A model generated the notes under the pieces. It was given only the letters and a program-made list of their open reading frames with translations. It had not been told where the DNA came from and did not search any database. Both the position numbers and the translations under genes were made by a program. A stretch of 64,000 bases of DNA, from contig NC_014960.1 of assembly GCF_000199675.1 (NCBI RefSeq), forward strand, positions 3,468,379 through 3,532,378, read 5' to 3'. This document shows positions 17,834 through 27,072 of the stretch, in pieces (position 1 is the stretch's first letter; each line of letters opens with the position of its first letter). This DNA comes from Anaerolinea thermophila UNI-1 (GTDB taxonomy: Bacteria; Chloroflexota; Anaerolineae; Anaerolineales; Anaerolineaceae).

Positions 17834-18976
17834 TTATTTGACGTCTGCGCCGACTACTTTATCCCAGTTCTCGGCAATCGCCGCGCGCGCGGCGTTCAAC
17901 TGCTCGATGGAGGGGAAAACCGCTTTGGCGTACAGTTCTGCGGGGGGCAGTTGCGCCAGCAGATCCTGCGGAATGGCATTGCGTTTGAGCATGTCATCGA
18001 AGCGCACCGGGCGGCATCCGCCTTTGAGCCAGATCAACTGACCCTCGTCAGAGTAGAGGAACTCCATCCACAATTTGGCGGCGTTGGGGTGCGGGGCATA
18101 GGCGCTGATGGCTTGAATGTACACGCCGGCAATCACACCGCTCTTGGGGATGACGACTTCGATTTCAGGGTTGCCTTCCAGGGCTTTCTTGTCCGCCAGG
18201 GCGTTGTAGTCCCAGCGCAGGACGACGGGGGTCTCGCCCTTGGCAAGGGTGGACTGCTTGGCAATCACCGGCACAAAGTTGCCCGCTTCGTTGAGTTTCT
18301 TGAAGAACTCCAGCCCGGGCTGGACGTCATCCAGCGAGCCGCCGCTTGCCAGCGCCGCGGCGTACACGCTCATCTGCGCCTGCGCGGAGATGCGCGGATC
18401 GCCCGCCAGAGCCACCTGATTCTTGTACTCCGGCTTGAGCAGGTCAGCCCAGTCCTGCGGGACGTTTTGAACCACGTCCTTGTTGACCTCGAACGCCATC
18501 ACGCCGTAGTAATCGCCGTACCAGTAGCCGTCGGCGTTCTTCAGGTTGGCGGGAATGCTGTCCCAGGTGGAAACTTTGTAGGGCATGGCTAAGCCCTCGT
18601 CAATCAACTGCGGACCGAACGCGTAGCCCACGTCAATCACATCCGGGGCTTGGGGACCCTTGCTCTCTTTGTTGGCTTTGATGGCTTCGATTTCCTCAGC
18701 GGAACTGGCATCGGGGTTCAATTCGTTGACCTTGATGCCGTACTTGGCTTTGAAGGTTTCGATGGCTTCGCCGTAGTTGCACCAGTCGTGCGGCAGGGCG
18801 ATGGTGGTCAGCGTGCCTTCCTGCTTGGCGGCGTCCACCAGCGGCTGAAGCGCGCCGTTGTCGGCGCCCGGTTCAGCCGGTTTGGCAGTGGGCGTGGCGG
18901 TGCAGGAAGCCAGCATGGCAACCAGCAACACCAGGCTCAGCAGGCGCACCCAATGGGACTTTCCAGAAAAGAACAT
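17834..18976 (-). CDS. Extracellular solute-binding lipoprotein of the ABC importer
   Basis: 380 residues. The signal peptide ends in a lipobox (LASC, lipidated C25), then a Thr/Pro linker. The mature part is a periplasmic-binding-protein fold of the type 1/6 cluster that binds polyamines, ferric iron, phosphonates or thiamine; the ligand cannot be told from sequence. The ATG at 18976 is preceded by a strong AGGAGGAGG; the longer open frame begins inside the promoter region and is rejected. First gene of the importer operon. Confidence 0.93.
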   Translation of the reverse strand: MFFSGKSHWVRLLSLVLLVAMLASCTATPTAKPAEPGADNGALQPLVDAAKQEGTLTTIALPHDWCNYGEAIETFKAKYGIKVNELNPDASSAEEIEAIKANKESKGPQAPDVIDVGYAFGPQLIDEGLAMPYKVSTWDSIPANLKNADGYWYGDYYGVMAFEVNKDVVQNVPQDWADLLKPEYKNQVALAGDPRISAQAQMSVYAAALASGGSLDDVQPGLEFFKKLNEAGNFVPVIAKQSTLAKGETPVVLRWDYNALADKKALEGNPEIEVVIPKSGVIAGVYIQAISAYAPHPNAAKLWMEFLYSDEGQLIWLKGGCRPVRFDDMLKRNAIPQDLLAQLPPAELYAKAVFPSIEQLNAARAAIAENWDKVVGADVK

Positions 18977-19019
18977 GTTTTCCTCCTCCTTGGAACGAAA
19001 AATTCGATACAACGCCTCT

Positions 19020-19048
19020 ATTGTATAATGAAAACCTTTTCCCACCAA
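19020..19048 (-). promoter_or_regulatory. Promoter of the ABC importer operon
   Basis: Minus-strand TTGGTG (19043-19048), 17-bp spacer, TACAAT (19020-19025). Predicted start about 19013, giving a leader of about 37 nt with the ribosome site. Confidence 0.65.
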
Positions 19049-19091
19049 ACCATCACGGCATATCTTGGGTTAAGGTTGCGTTAAGAGGGGT

Positions 19092-19128
19092 TTAAAAGCA
19101 AACACAGCGGGGGAAATCCCGCTGTGTT
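19092..19128 (-). terminator. Terminator of the RRM gene
   Basis: Perfect 11-bp stem (AACACAGCGGG / CCCGCTGTGTT) with a 6-nt loop, followed on the minus strand by TTTGCTTTT. It separates the RRM gene from the importer operon downstream. Confidence 0.88.
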
Positions 19129-19151
19129 CAGGTCAAAAAATAGGGGAAAAA

Positions 19152-19469
19152 CTACCAGCCGCGGCGGTCATTGCGGCGATCTCCGCCACCGGGGCGTCGC
19201 GGGCGGTCTCCGCCGGGGCGGCGCTCTTCGCGGGGACGAGCTTCGTTGACGCGCAGGGCGCGCCCTTTGAGTTCCTTACCGTTGAGCCCCTGAATGGCGG
19301 CTTCTGCCTCAGCCTGATTGGGCATTTCCACGAAGCCGAAACCGCGGGACTGACCCGAGAACTGGTCCTTGATCACGGCGGCGGAAGTGACGGTGCCGTA
19401 GGCAGCAAATGCGCTGCGCAGATCGTCTTCATTGGCTGAGAACGGCAGGTTTCCTACATAGATATTCAT
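19152..19469 (-). CDS. RRM-type RNA-binding protein
   Basis: 105 residues: one RNA recognition motif with RNP2 (IYVGNL, residues 3-8) and RNP1 (RGFGFVEM, 42-49), then a tail rich in Arg, Gly and Asp. This is the architecture of the small Rbp proteins of cyanobacteria and other bacteria, which are often cold-induced and bind single-stranded RNA. AGAGGAG lies 8 nt before the ATG. The gene is monocistronic, with its own terminator and a leader of about 227 nt. Confidence 0.95.
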   Translation of the reverse strand: MNIYVGNLPFSANEDDLRSAFAAYGTVTSAAVIKDQFSGQSRGFGFVEMPNQAEAEAAIQGLNGKELKGRALRVNEARPREERRPGGDRPRRPGGGDRRNDRRGW

Positions 19470-19729
19470 ACGATTGACTCCTCTTGATACAAAAAGAAAT
19501 GGCTCTCCCGAACGTTCAGAAGGAAGCGTTATTTCGGCTACAGATTCGGGGTGGAGCCAGCAAGAGGGTCAAAATTCAACTCTGACCGAGAACTGCACGG
19601 AAACCATCACACCAACCGGGCGCTCTGCAAACGCATCGCTTTTGAAAACTGCAAGCCCCCAAACGGACAACCTCTGCAAACTTCGGGCGACTACGAACAT
19701 CATTGTAGCACCTTTTCGGAAAAAGTCAA
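19470..19729 (-). promoter_or_regulatory. Promoter and long 5' leader of the RRM gene
   Basis: TTGACT (19724-19729), 16-bp spacer and an extended -10, TGCTACAAT (-10 hexamer at 19702-19707). Transcription should begin near 19696, leaving about 227 nt untranslated. Genes for cold-shock and Rbp proteins commonly carry regulatory leaders of this size; no known riboswitch is recognised here. Confidence 0.65.
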
Positions 19730-19756
19730 TCGAAAGCCAATCATTTTCCCAACCGC

Positions 19757-22700
19757 TCACCGTCCTTCTGCCCGGAAAAAGTTCAGGGTGCGGTCTTCGG
19801 GGGCGTAGGCGTGGAAAAACTGCTGGCGCGAAGGCACAAAGCCGGGCGGGTCCACCCACACGGTGACCATGATGCGACTGGGCAGGCGCACATAGCCCTG
19901 ATAATACCCATCCGCATCGGTGGGACCCAGGCGCTGGAGCGCGTCGGATTTGCCCATCTGGACAATGATGTAAACGCCGGGGACCCCCCTCCCCTGCGCG
20001 TCGGTCACCCTGCCGGAGAGTTTATTCTGGTCATCGCGCGCGGGCGGCGTAATGGTTCCCCAGTAAGAATAAAACTCGTAAAACCACTCGCTCACCCCTT
20101 CTTCTGCCTTCCACTCGTACGCTTCAGGCTCAAACCGGTCTTCCTGTCCGCGCGCGGAGAGGCGCAGGACATCTCCTGCCTGCAACGCAGGGAGCGGGAT
20201 GGTGTAAGAGCCGTCAATCATGCTTCTGACAACAGGTTGCTCCACGCCGTTGATGGTCAGCAAAACTTCCCCGGCGCCCACGCCGGCAGGGGGCGAATCG
20301 GGGAATAACCGCCAGAGATAGCCGGTGATGCGCCCCTGTTCGGGCATGGGGGTTGCGCTGGGCAATGCCGGGGTGAAGGTGGGCTGGGGCGTGGCTGAAG
20401 GCCGCGGCGTATGTGTCTGCGTCTCGCGGGGTTTGGGCGAAGGCGTCATTGTGGAGACGGCGGGCGTGTGTGTGGCTTCGGGGGTGGAGTAAACCACCGG
20501 CGATTCGCTTCCGTAAAACGTCCAGCGGTGACCGCGGGACGTCTCATCCACCACCCATACGTCTTGCGCTGGGGTGAACTCCATGTTCGGCTTAACCGTC
20601 CGCAGGGTGATTTCCTGCCCGGCGGATACTTCCAGGTTGGACGCCAGACTGCCCAGGCGGTTGGTCTTGCCGAGCAGGATCTCCGGTTTGCCGTCTACCC
20701 GCGCGTAGATTTCCACCCCCGGCAAGGGCAGGGGAACAAGCCCGCTGGATAACGTCCGAACAGTGGCGCGAATGGTTCTGACCGCCTGCGCGCCGGTTTG
20801 GGAGTCTTCCGGTGTATAGGATGCGCTGAGGGTGTAGGGAGCGGACGATTTCTTGTTGTTGAGAGAGTACACCCGAAGATAGTAGGTCTTGTGGGCTTCC
20901 AGGGCGGCGCTCAGTTCCACCGCCTGTCCTTTAGGTGAATTGACGGTTTTCAGGGTAGAGCCTCTGGCGTTGATGAGCGAAAGGTTGAGCGTCATCTCCG
21001 GCGATGGATTGGTGAGGGTGAAGGTAACCGCGCTGTTCTCCCGGGTTGGGGGAGCCACAATCTGATAGTAATCTGCCGATCCCCGGATGCCGTCCCACAT
21101 GTACCCCTGAATCGATCCCTGAGAAACATCCCAAAAAGTAGCTTGCTGACGCTCATCGTTGGGTTCGTGCGGGTCGGGAATCATCTCCGCCACGCTTACC
21201 CGGTAGGGATTGGGCTGACCAAAGGTGTATTCGCCGGACAGGACAAGCAAAAATTCCTCGCCGGCAGAGGCATCGAAGGTCAGACGGGCGGGAGCGCCGC
21301 GCGTGTTTGCCCGCGCAGACAGGAGGGTATCCCCGCGGAGAGATCTCAGCGAGAGGGTCAATCTCTGCGTCTGCTCCAGGTCTTCCGCCTGAAGCGTGTA
21401 AATGCCCGACTGGGGAAACTGCACCTTCAGGTAATCCCGGTCGTACAACATGCGGATGAGGTATCCCTGGTAAGGCGCACTCACGTCCCAGGAAACGGCT
21501 TGCTGGCGGGAGTCGTTGGGTTCGTCCGGGTCGGGGGTCAAGCGGGTCAGAGCCAACTGATAGGTTTGCGCCGGGTCACTGTTGCGGAGATTACCGGCGT
21601 ACACCGAGAGATAGTACTGCTCGCCCGCCAGCCCGCCAAAGGTTAACACTGCCGGACTGCCTCTTGCAGGAGCGCGGGCAGTGTAAATGATGTCGCCGAT
21701 CTCAAAACGGTGCAAGCGCAGGCTGGCTTGAAGATTCGGGCTGAAGGGCGTGAGGGTGAAGGTGTAGATGCCGGTCTGCGGCAGGGTGATTGAAAGGTAA
21801 TCTGTGTCATACAGGGTCACCTGACCGGTAAACGGCGCCTGCAGATTCCAGGCGTTGGCAGTCGCGCGCTGTCCGTTGTCCTCAACTTCGCTCAGGGTGA
21901 GCGCCTCTTGAGTGAGCAGAGGCGTGGCTTGCGGGGTGGGTGTTGCCTGCGCCGAGAGGGTGGGCGTAGCCGAGCGCAATACCCAATCAATCTTCACCTG
22001 ATAGGCGCTCCCGGCGTCCCCTTTGACGAAGAGATACACCTCGCCGGCGGGCAGACTGCCGTAAGGACACACGTCATAAAATTCGGGGTTGGCTTGCATC
22101 CAGCAGTCGAAATCATTGTTGATGGTGGGGTAATCGGGTACGGGAATTTCTCCGCGGCGGACAAAGGTTTGGAAAGCATGGGCAGATTGGGGAATCACGC
22201 TCACGGTGAGTTTTTGCAGGGGTGCAGGCACGCTGAGGCGGTACATCACCCCAGGCATACCGTCCGGAATTTGCTCGTCGTAGATGCCTGCGCCGGGCAA
22301 GTCCACAATCGGCAAGTCGCTGACCTTCAGGGGTTGGGTGGTGCCTTCGTTCCCGCCGGTTTGAGTGCTTTCGGGGACGGCATCATAGTCATAAACGGCG
22401 CGGTTGTCGGCGATGTTCTTGTCGTGTTCCATCTCCGCCACCACTTCAACCTGATAATACCCTGGAAGCATCTTCTCGGCGGGACCGTGCAGGGCAATCA
22501 CATAGGTATCCACTTCAGTACGGTCTCCGGTAATCCAGCAAGTGGAAAGGATGGTGTTGCACTCGTGATTGGTAATGGTCACCGAGCCGTTGCGGGCGTC
22601 CCAGGGGATGATTTTCTGGGAGTGAGTATCTTTGGATTTGTTGTGCGTCTTAATCCATGCCACCCCGGCAAAATCGCCCTGCCGGATGGTGAGGCTGTCC

Positions 22701-23521
22701 CCATCGCTGAGCAGGCGCACATAGCCGTCGCTGGAGAATGACCCATTGGCTTCGGATAAGTCCTCAACCTGAGCGGTCAGGTCGTACAAAGCGCCGTTGC
22801 CAAACTCTACTGCGGTGGTGATTTCATTGGGGATGAGGAAAGCGCTCAAAAGGGTACAGCGCTGTTCCTCAACGCCAAAAGCGCTGATGCAGTTCGAATA
22901 CCCCCCGCGGGCAATCCAGTTGGGGAAACTCAAACTGGGCATATCCTGTTGATTCACCAGCAGGGGAGTGCCTTCTCCATAGCGCAGGTACGTCTGCAGG
23001 CGGAAGGTTCGGCTGTAAGCGTTGGGAACGCGCTCAGGCAGTTCATCGGTGTTGGAGTGGTTATCCACTTTAACTTCGGCATACCCCTGCTCTACCGAAA
23101 GCAGGGAGACTTTTACGTTGGGCGCATATTTGGCGTCTTTCAGGAAATATTCGTTGCAGGAACGCTCGCAGGAATTGGCTACCCCCAGCACCCCCTGCCA
23201 GCACTGCAGGGTCGGCGCGCCCGGCGCGCCCACAATTTCGCCAATGACGTCCAGCAGAAAGGAAAACCTGCTTCCCCAACTGTTATCGCAGTCGGTCAGG
23301 GTGTAGTAGGTGTCGTACCAGCGGTGATAGACTTCCTCAGCCACCGAATCGCTCTGCTCGGAATGCAGAAAAAAGACATCCACCACGCAATTGCCCACGC
23401 AGGCGTTGTGAGAGACTTTAGGTTGGGTCTGCGCCTGGACGGTGATTTGTTGAATCAGGAACAAAACCGCCATTCCTGCCGCCAGCAAGCCGAGAATCCC
23501 ATTGATTTTCTTGTTTTTCAT
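19757..23521 (-). CDS. Large secreted protein with PPC-type beta repeats
   Basis: 1254 residues. A signal peptide (about 1-31, ending VQAQTQ) starts a Cys-rich N-terminal region with NACVGNC and several further Cys (residues ~40-120). At least three and possibly four repeats resemble bacterial pre-peptidase C-terminal domains (YLSITLPQTGIYTFTL, YLKVQFPQSGIYTLQA, YYQIVAPPTRENSAVTF). A Pro/Thr-rich linker and a carboxypeptidase-regulatory-like domain near the C terminus (SGRVTDAQGRGVPGVYIIVQ) follow. No catalytic domain is recognised, so an adhesive or binding role on the cell surface is a guess. It lies 22 nt downstream of the TolB-like lipoprotein gene and is probably in the same transcript. 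Confidence 0.88.
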   Translation of the reverse strand: MKNKKINGILGLLAAGMAVLFLIQQITVQAQTQPKVSHNACVGNCVVDVFFLHSEQSDSVAEEVYHRWYDTYYTLTDCDNSWGSRFSFLLDVIGEIVGAPGAPTLQCWQGVLGVANSCERSCNEYFLKDAKYAPNVKVSLLSVEQGYAEVKVDNHSNTDELPERVPNAYSRTFRLQTYLRYGEGTPLLVNQQDMPSLSFPNWIARGGYSNCISAFGVEEQRCTLLSAFLIPNEITTAVEFGNGALYDLTAQVEDLSEANGSFSSDGYVRLLSDGDSLTIRQGDFAGVAWIKTHNKSKDTHSQKIIPWDARNGSVTITNHECNTILSTCWITGDRTEVDTYVIALHGPAEKMLPGYYQVEVVAEMEHDKNIADNRAVYDYDAVPESTQTGGNEGTTQPLKVSDLPIVDLPGAGIYDEQIPDGMPGVMYRLSVPAPLQKLTVSVIPQSAHAFQTFVRRGEIPVPDYPTINNDFDCWMQANPEFYDVCPYGSLPAGEVYLFVKGDAGSAYQVKIDWVLRSATPTLSAQATPTPQATPLLTQEALTLSEVEDNGQRATANAWNLQAPFTGQVTLYDTDYLSITLPQTGIYTFTLTPFSPNLQASLRLHRFEIGDIIYTARAPARGSPAVLTFGGLAGEQYYLSVYAGNLRNSDPAQTYQLALTRLTPDPDEPNDSRQQAVSWDVSAPYQGYLIRMLYDRDYLKVQFPQSGIYTLQAEDLEQTQRLTLSLRSLRGDTLLSARANTRGAPARLTFDASAGEEFLLVLSGEYTFGQPNPYRVSVAEMIPDPHEPNDERQQATFWDVSQGSIQGYMWDGIRGSADYYQIVAPPTRENSAVTFTLTNPSPEMTLNLSLINARGSTLKTVNSPKGQAVELSAALEAHKTYYLRVYSLNNKKSSAPYTLSASYTPEDSQTGAQAVRTIRATVRTLSSGLVPLPLPGVEIYARVDGKPEILLGKTNRLGSLASNLEVSAGQEITLRTVKPNMEFTPAQDVWVVDETSRGHRWTFYGSESPVVYSTPEATHTPAVSTMTPSPKPRETQTHTPRPSATPQPTFTPALPSATPMPEQGRITGYLWRLFPDSPPAGVGAGEVLLTINGVEQPVVRSMIDGSYTIPLPALQAGDVLRLSARGQEDRFEPEAYEWKAEEGVSEWFYEFYSYWGTITPPARDDQNKLSGRVTDAQGRGVPGVYIIVQMGKSDALQRLGPTDADGYYQGYVRLPSRIMVTVWVDPPGFVPSRQQFFHAYAPEDRTLNFFRAEGR

Positions 23522-23543
23522 ACGTCCCCCCGCATGAAAAAAA

Positions 23544-24677
23544 TTACCAGTCCAGCCACTCTTCCTGCCCTCGGGATAGAGTGATACTTCTCAAATTTGA
23601 GCCGTCAACGTTCAATACGTAAATTTCTGTGCCGTACTCGGCGACCTCGGGACCCACCCCGTAAAACGCCAGTTGAGCGCCGTCGGGCGAGATCCTCAGC
23701 GAATGATCCACATTCACCTGCGGGTAAAGGCTGGATACCTGTTGCAGTCCACTGCCATCGCGGCGGATACGCCAGATTTCCACCTGCCCCGTCAGGTTGG
23801 AAAAGAAGTAAATCTGACTGCCGTCGGGAGACCAGACCGGCTCTGCGGCGCGAGAAGCCAGTTTGCGCAACCCGCTTCCATCGGGGCGAATGAGGTAAAT
23901 ACTGGTTCCCTGCCCATCTCCCGCATTGTAGGTAAAGGCAATTTCTTCGCCGTCCGGCGACCACTGCTGCCACTGCACATAGCCTTTTTCGCTTCAGGGC
24001 AGGCTCTGCGCATCGGTTAACTGGCGCACATGTTCGCCGTTCACGTCCATCACAAAGAGATTGCGGGAGCCGTCGCGGTCGGAGATGAAGGAAATTTGCA
24101 TTCCGTCGGGAGACCAGTCGGGGAAGGTGTCGCGGGCTGGATGGCGGGTGATTTGAAGAACAGAACCGCCATCGGCGCTCATGAGGAAAATGTCGTCACT
24201 GCCTTCATGATTAAAGCGCACAAAGGCAATGCGGCAGTGTTCGGGAGACCATGCCGGCTGGCTGTCGGTTAGGGCATCTTCTGCAGAAAGGCGCAGGCGG
24301 TGGGAGCCGTCTGAATCCATGAGGTAAATGCCGTACCCGACCGATGGGGCATCGCGCGGGTCATAAGAAAAAACGATTTTGCCGGAATTTTCGGGGCATC
24401 CACCGGCAGGCAACGGCAAATTTTCCTGCGGTGTCGGCAAAGTCTCCACAGTTGGAACGGGGGTCTCGGTGAAGCGTTCCGGGCTTAACGGCAACGCGGC
24501 AACGGGGGGAGTTTTACTCGCTCGAGGGGCTGTGGCAGAGAAGAAAGTGTTCGCAGATGAGGGAGTGGGGGAAAGTAGCGGGGAATCGGACTTCTGGAAA
24601 GGCAGAAACCGGCACGCCAGAGCAGACAGAAGCATCAGCCCGCACAGGAAAACCGGAAGGAAAAACTGCTTACGCAT
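23544..24677 (-). pseudogene. TolB-like beta-propeller lipoprotein interrupted by in-frame TGA
   Basis: One reading frame holds both halves. The 5' part (24677-23994) starts with a signal peptide and a likely lipidated C22 (ALAC) and has propeller blades with WSPE/WSPDG. It stops at TGA (23994-23996) after LTDAQSLP. The same frame then runs open (SEKGYVQWQQWSPDGEEIAF) to 23544 with three more blades. No shift of frame is needed, only loss of the stop. It is either a nonsense mutation, a sequencing error, or read-through. The intact product would be about 377 residues and extracellular. GAGGGA precedes the ATG. The 3' half could also be made from an internal GTG at 23978. Confidence 0.8.
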
Positions 24678-24692
24678 GAAATTCCCTCAGAA

Positions 24693-24717
24693 GATATACT
24701 TTTAAGTTAAGTATATC
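24693..24717. promoter_or_regulatory. Inverted repeat, candidate operator
   Basis: GATATACTT (24693-24701) and AAGTATATC (24709-24717) form a perfect 9-bp inverted repeat around TTAAGTT, starting 16 nt upstream of the lipoprotein ATG. It includes a TATACT -10-like hexamer on the minus strand. Could be a repressor site or an mRNA hairpin. The rest of 24718-25030 is AT-rich and holds no gene I can support; it must contain the promoter of the next operon. Confidence 0.45.
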
Positions 24718-25049
24718 GATAAATAAATCCTGAAACGTATTAAACTTTCGTTACAATAGTCACAATCTCCAAAAAGCGCCACATATTCAGGAATTGAGTA
24801 AACCGCCAAGCATTTCTCCACCCGAAGGCAATCCCACCTTTTTCTGAAAGGAAAAAGCGGGGCTCTTTCTTCTTACGTTGTGCTTCCCCCTCCCACAGGA
24901 CTGGATCGTCTCAGTCTTGGTTTTAAAAATTAAGTTTCTTTGTGAATTTTTTCTCATCCAATACTGGATTTTTTTATAGAATTTTTCCAGGAAAGCCCGG
25001 CGATTAATCCTTATCCAAAAAGACCTTCATCTGTGCAGGAGGTGTCTTG

Positions 25050-25499
25050 ATGAAAAAAGGATGGCTGATTCTCTATGGCATCCTGATGATTGCCATGTCC
25101 ACGGTGCTGGTGGCTTACCTGAGCGTTTTGCTTGCCATGCAGGGAGTATCCCTGCCCTGGATTCTCGCCCTGCCCAATGGCTACGCGGTGAAAAACGCTC
25201 TGGTGCTTATTCCGGGCATCTTGCTGGGGGGAATGATCGCCTGGATAAGCCATTCGCTGGCGGTCAAGAAAAATAATACCTTCTTCTACTATGCCGGTCC
25301 CATTGTCATTATCCTTGTGGTGGCGGCAGTTGCACTGGCGCTCTACGGCGGCGCCTGCGGATACTGCAAGGCGGTGGTTTGCTCGCCAAAGCCAGTCAGC
25401 GAGTGTGGAATCAAGACCAAACTGAGCATCACCCTGTTTGAAATTTACTGCAAGTGCAGTACCGGCAGTCTGCCCATGTGGCAAGCCCTGGGGTTGTAG
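25050..25499 (+). CDS. Three-helix membrane protein with six-cysteine C-terminal tail
   Basis: 149 residues, family not recognised. Helices at about 5-29, 49-69 and 79-100. The N-terminal KK and the KK after helix 2 favour N-inside topology, which puts the C-terminal ~48 residues outside. That tail holds six Cys (103, 106, 111, 119, 134, 136) in a C-x2-C-x4-C-x7-C-x14-C-x-C pattern, enough for three disulfides. GGAGG lies 6 nt before the ATG. The next three genes encode a multispanning protein, a membrane zincin-like protein and an ABC ATPase. The tail may be released as a peptide; this is inference. Confidence 0.75.
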   Translation: MKKGWLILYGILMIAMSTVLVAYLSVLLAMQGVSLPWILALPNGYAVKNALVLIPGILLGGMIAWISHSLAVKKNNTFFYYAGPIVIILVVAAVALALYGGACGYCKAVVCSPKPVSECGIKTKLSITLFEIYCKCSTGSLPMWQALGL

Positions 25500-25555
25500 C
25501 CGATTCATTCCCCCCGCCGGGCTTTCCTTACCCTCTGCGCGTCCTTAAGACTGGC

Positions 25556-26647
25556 ATGAAACGCCCTCTGCTGTTCTTCAAAGCCCTCTGGACTTCTCCG
25601 GCTTATCCCCTTCTGCTGGCGGTATGCTGGGGACTTTCCGGTTTTCTTCCCCCAATTCGCGACCTCTCCGCAGTGCATGCGCTGACGTTTCTCATCGTTG
25701 CTTCCGTGGGGGTGTGGATGTTCCGCGCCCGCAAGGTCCTGTGCCTGAATGAATTTTATCTGCGCCTGCCCGCCGCCCGCGAAGCCAACGCACTGATGAC
25801 CTTTGGCGCGTTGACTCTGGTGTTCCTGCCCCTGCTGATTCGTGTCTCCGGACTTTCGTGGCTGAGCATGCAGTACACTTTGAGCCTTTTGCTCTTAGCC
25901 CTGCTGGCAGAAGGCTCATTCCTCAGCGGTCTTTTCCTGCCCCTGGCGCTGATTTCAGCATTCAGCGCCTGCCCGTCTTACCAGACCAGCGGTGTGATCC
26001 TCTTCGGCATGCCGTTCCTGGCAGTGCTTGCCCTGTGGGTGACGCGCAGGTTGCAAGCCTGGCAGGTGCGCGGCTTCCGGGTTCAGCCCCGCTACCTGTT
26101 AATCGGCGGAGGTGCACTGTTGCTCTTCCAGTGGCTGGTTTCTGTCCGGCAAAGCGACATGCGTTTTGTCCTCTCCGGCGAGTACATTGGATTCCGTAAC
26201 CCCGACTTTGAACATCCTCTGTTTTTCACCCTTTTCCTGACGGCAGCAGTGCTGTTTGTCTTCTTGCCCTTTCTCAACCTGCTGGGCTTCAGAAGCGCCG
26301 AACAAGCCCTCGGTTCTGTCCGCGCACTGCGCAGGACACCCTGTACCCGCCGGTTGTGGGGCGTCCTGCTGGGCATCCTGTGGCAACTTCCGCTCGTCCC
26401 TCTGTTCCTGGGTTTGCGTTTTGTCGAAGTCTCTCCGCAAAGCATCTGGATTCTTCTGCTGATGGGGGTGTTTGTCAACACCCTCTGGCTGACGGCAGAG
26501 GACTCCAACTGGGCAGGCTACGCCGCTCTGCTCTATCTGGGGCTGGTGCATACCTTCATCTCGGCAAACGGGCTGTGGCTCTTTTTCTGTGCGCTGGGGC
26601 TGATCCTGCTGTTTTATGATATGGACATGAAAAAGGTGCTATGTTAA
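25556..26647 (+). CDS. Multispanning membrane protein, putative ABC permease
   Basis: 363 residues with roughly ten hydrophobic segments and few soluble parts; no family recognised. The long cytoplasmic-looking arginine-rich loop (RRLQAWQVRGFRVQPR) lies near the middle. The start at 25556 is chosen because hydrophobic sequence begins there; upstream codons overlap the previous gene. The stop overlaps the start of the zincin-like gene (ATGTTAA). Context with an ABC ATPase lacking a fused membrane domain suggests it is the permease. Confidence 0.65.
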   Translation: MKRPLLFFKALWTSPAYPLLLAVCWGLSGFLPPIRDLSAVHALTFLIVASVGVWMFRARKVLCLNEFYLRLPAAREANALMTFGALTLVFLPLLIRVSGLSWLSMQYTLSLLLLALLAEGSFLSGLFLPLALISAFSACPSYQTSGVILFGMPFLAVLALWVTRRLQAWQVRGFRVQPRYLLIGGGALLLFQWLVSVRQSDMRFVLSGEYIGFRNPDFEHPLFFTLFLTAAVLFVFLPFLNLLGFRSAEQALGSVRALRRTPCTRRLWGVLLGILWQLPLVPLFLGLRFVEVSPQSIWILLLMGVFVNTLWLTAEDSNWAGYAALLYLGLVHTFISANGLWLFFCALGLILLFYDMDMKKVLC

Positions 26648-27072
26648 AAACTCAAAGCCTGAACCTGCTGAAAGCCCTCACCCGGGTCAAACTTCTCTGG
26701 TTGCCCTGCCTGATTCCACTGCCCCTGCTGTTGATCTGGCAGGAACTTTTCCTGCGTCTCGAAGTGTGTGCATTGCTGATTCCGAGCACGCTTTTTCTGC
26801 ATGAATGGCTGCATTTGCTCTTCATCCCCAACGATGCGCGGGTGGAGATTTGCGTTTCCTGGCATTCCATCTGCCTGAAGATGGAGGGCACCCGCCTGTA
26901 CCTGCAGGCACTGCTTGCCGCGCTGGCGCCTTCGCTGATTCTGTCCGGCGTGGGACTGCTGGTCGCGCAGTTCGATGGGCTTTTCGCCCTTCCCTTCCTT
27001 ATGCACGCAATTTCTTTCCCCATCGATTTATGGGGCTGGTATGGAGGTGTGGTGAGTCATGAGCAGGCTTGA
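26641..27072 (+). CDS. Membrane zincin-like protein with HEWLH motif
   Basis: 143 residues, largely hydrophobic. HEWLH (54-58) sits inside a membrane segment, as in intramembrane and DUF3267-type zincins; H122 and D129 (LMHAISFPIDLWG) are candidates for the third metal ligand. This suggests a small membrane peptidase, possibly acting on the six-Cys protein encoded three genes upstream. A pure metal-binding or immunity role is also possible. It overlaps the genes on both sides (7 nt and 14 nt), so it is tightly coupled to the ABC components. Confidence 0.65.
   Translation: MLKTQSLNLLKALTRVKLLWLPCLIPLPLLLIWQELFLRLEVCALLIPSTLFLHEWLHLLFIPNDARVEICVSWHSICLKMEGTRLYLQALLAALAPSLILSGVGLLVAQFDGLFALPFLMHAISFPIDLWGWYGGVVSHEQA

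Noticed and set aside
23979..23996. Selenocysteine at the in-frame TGA of the TolB-like gene
   Set aside because: No bacterial SECIS-like hairpin at the right distance, and propeller lipoproteins have no known selenocysteine.
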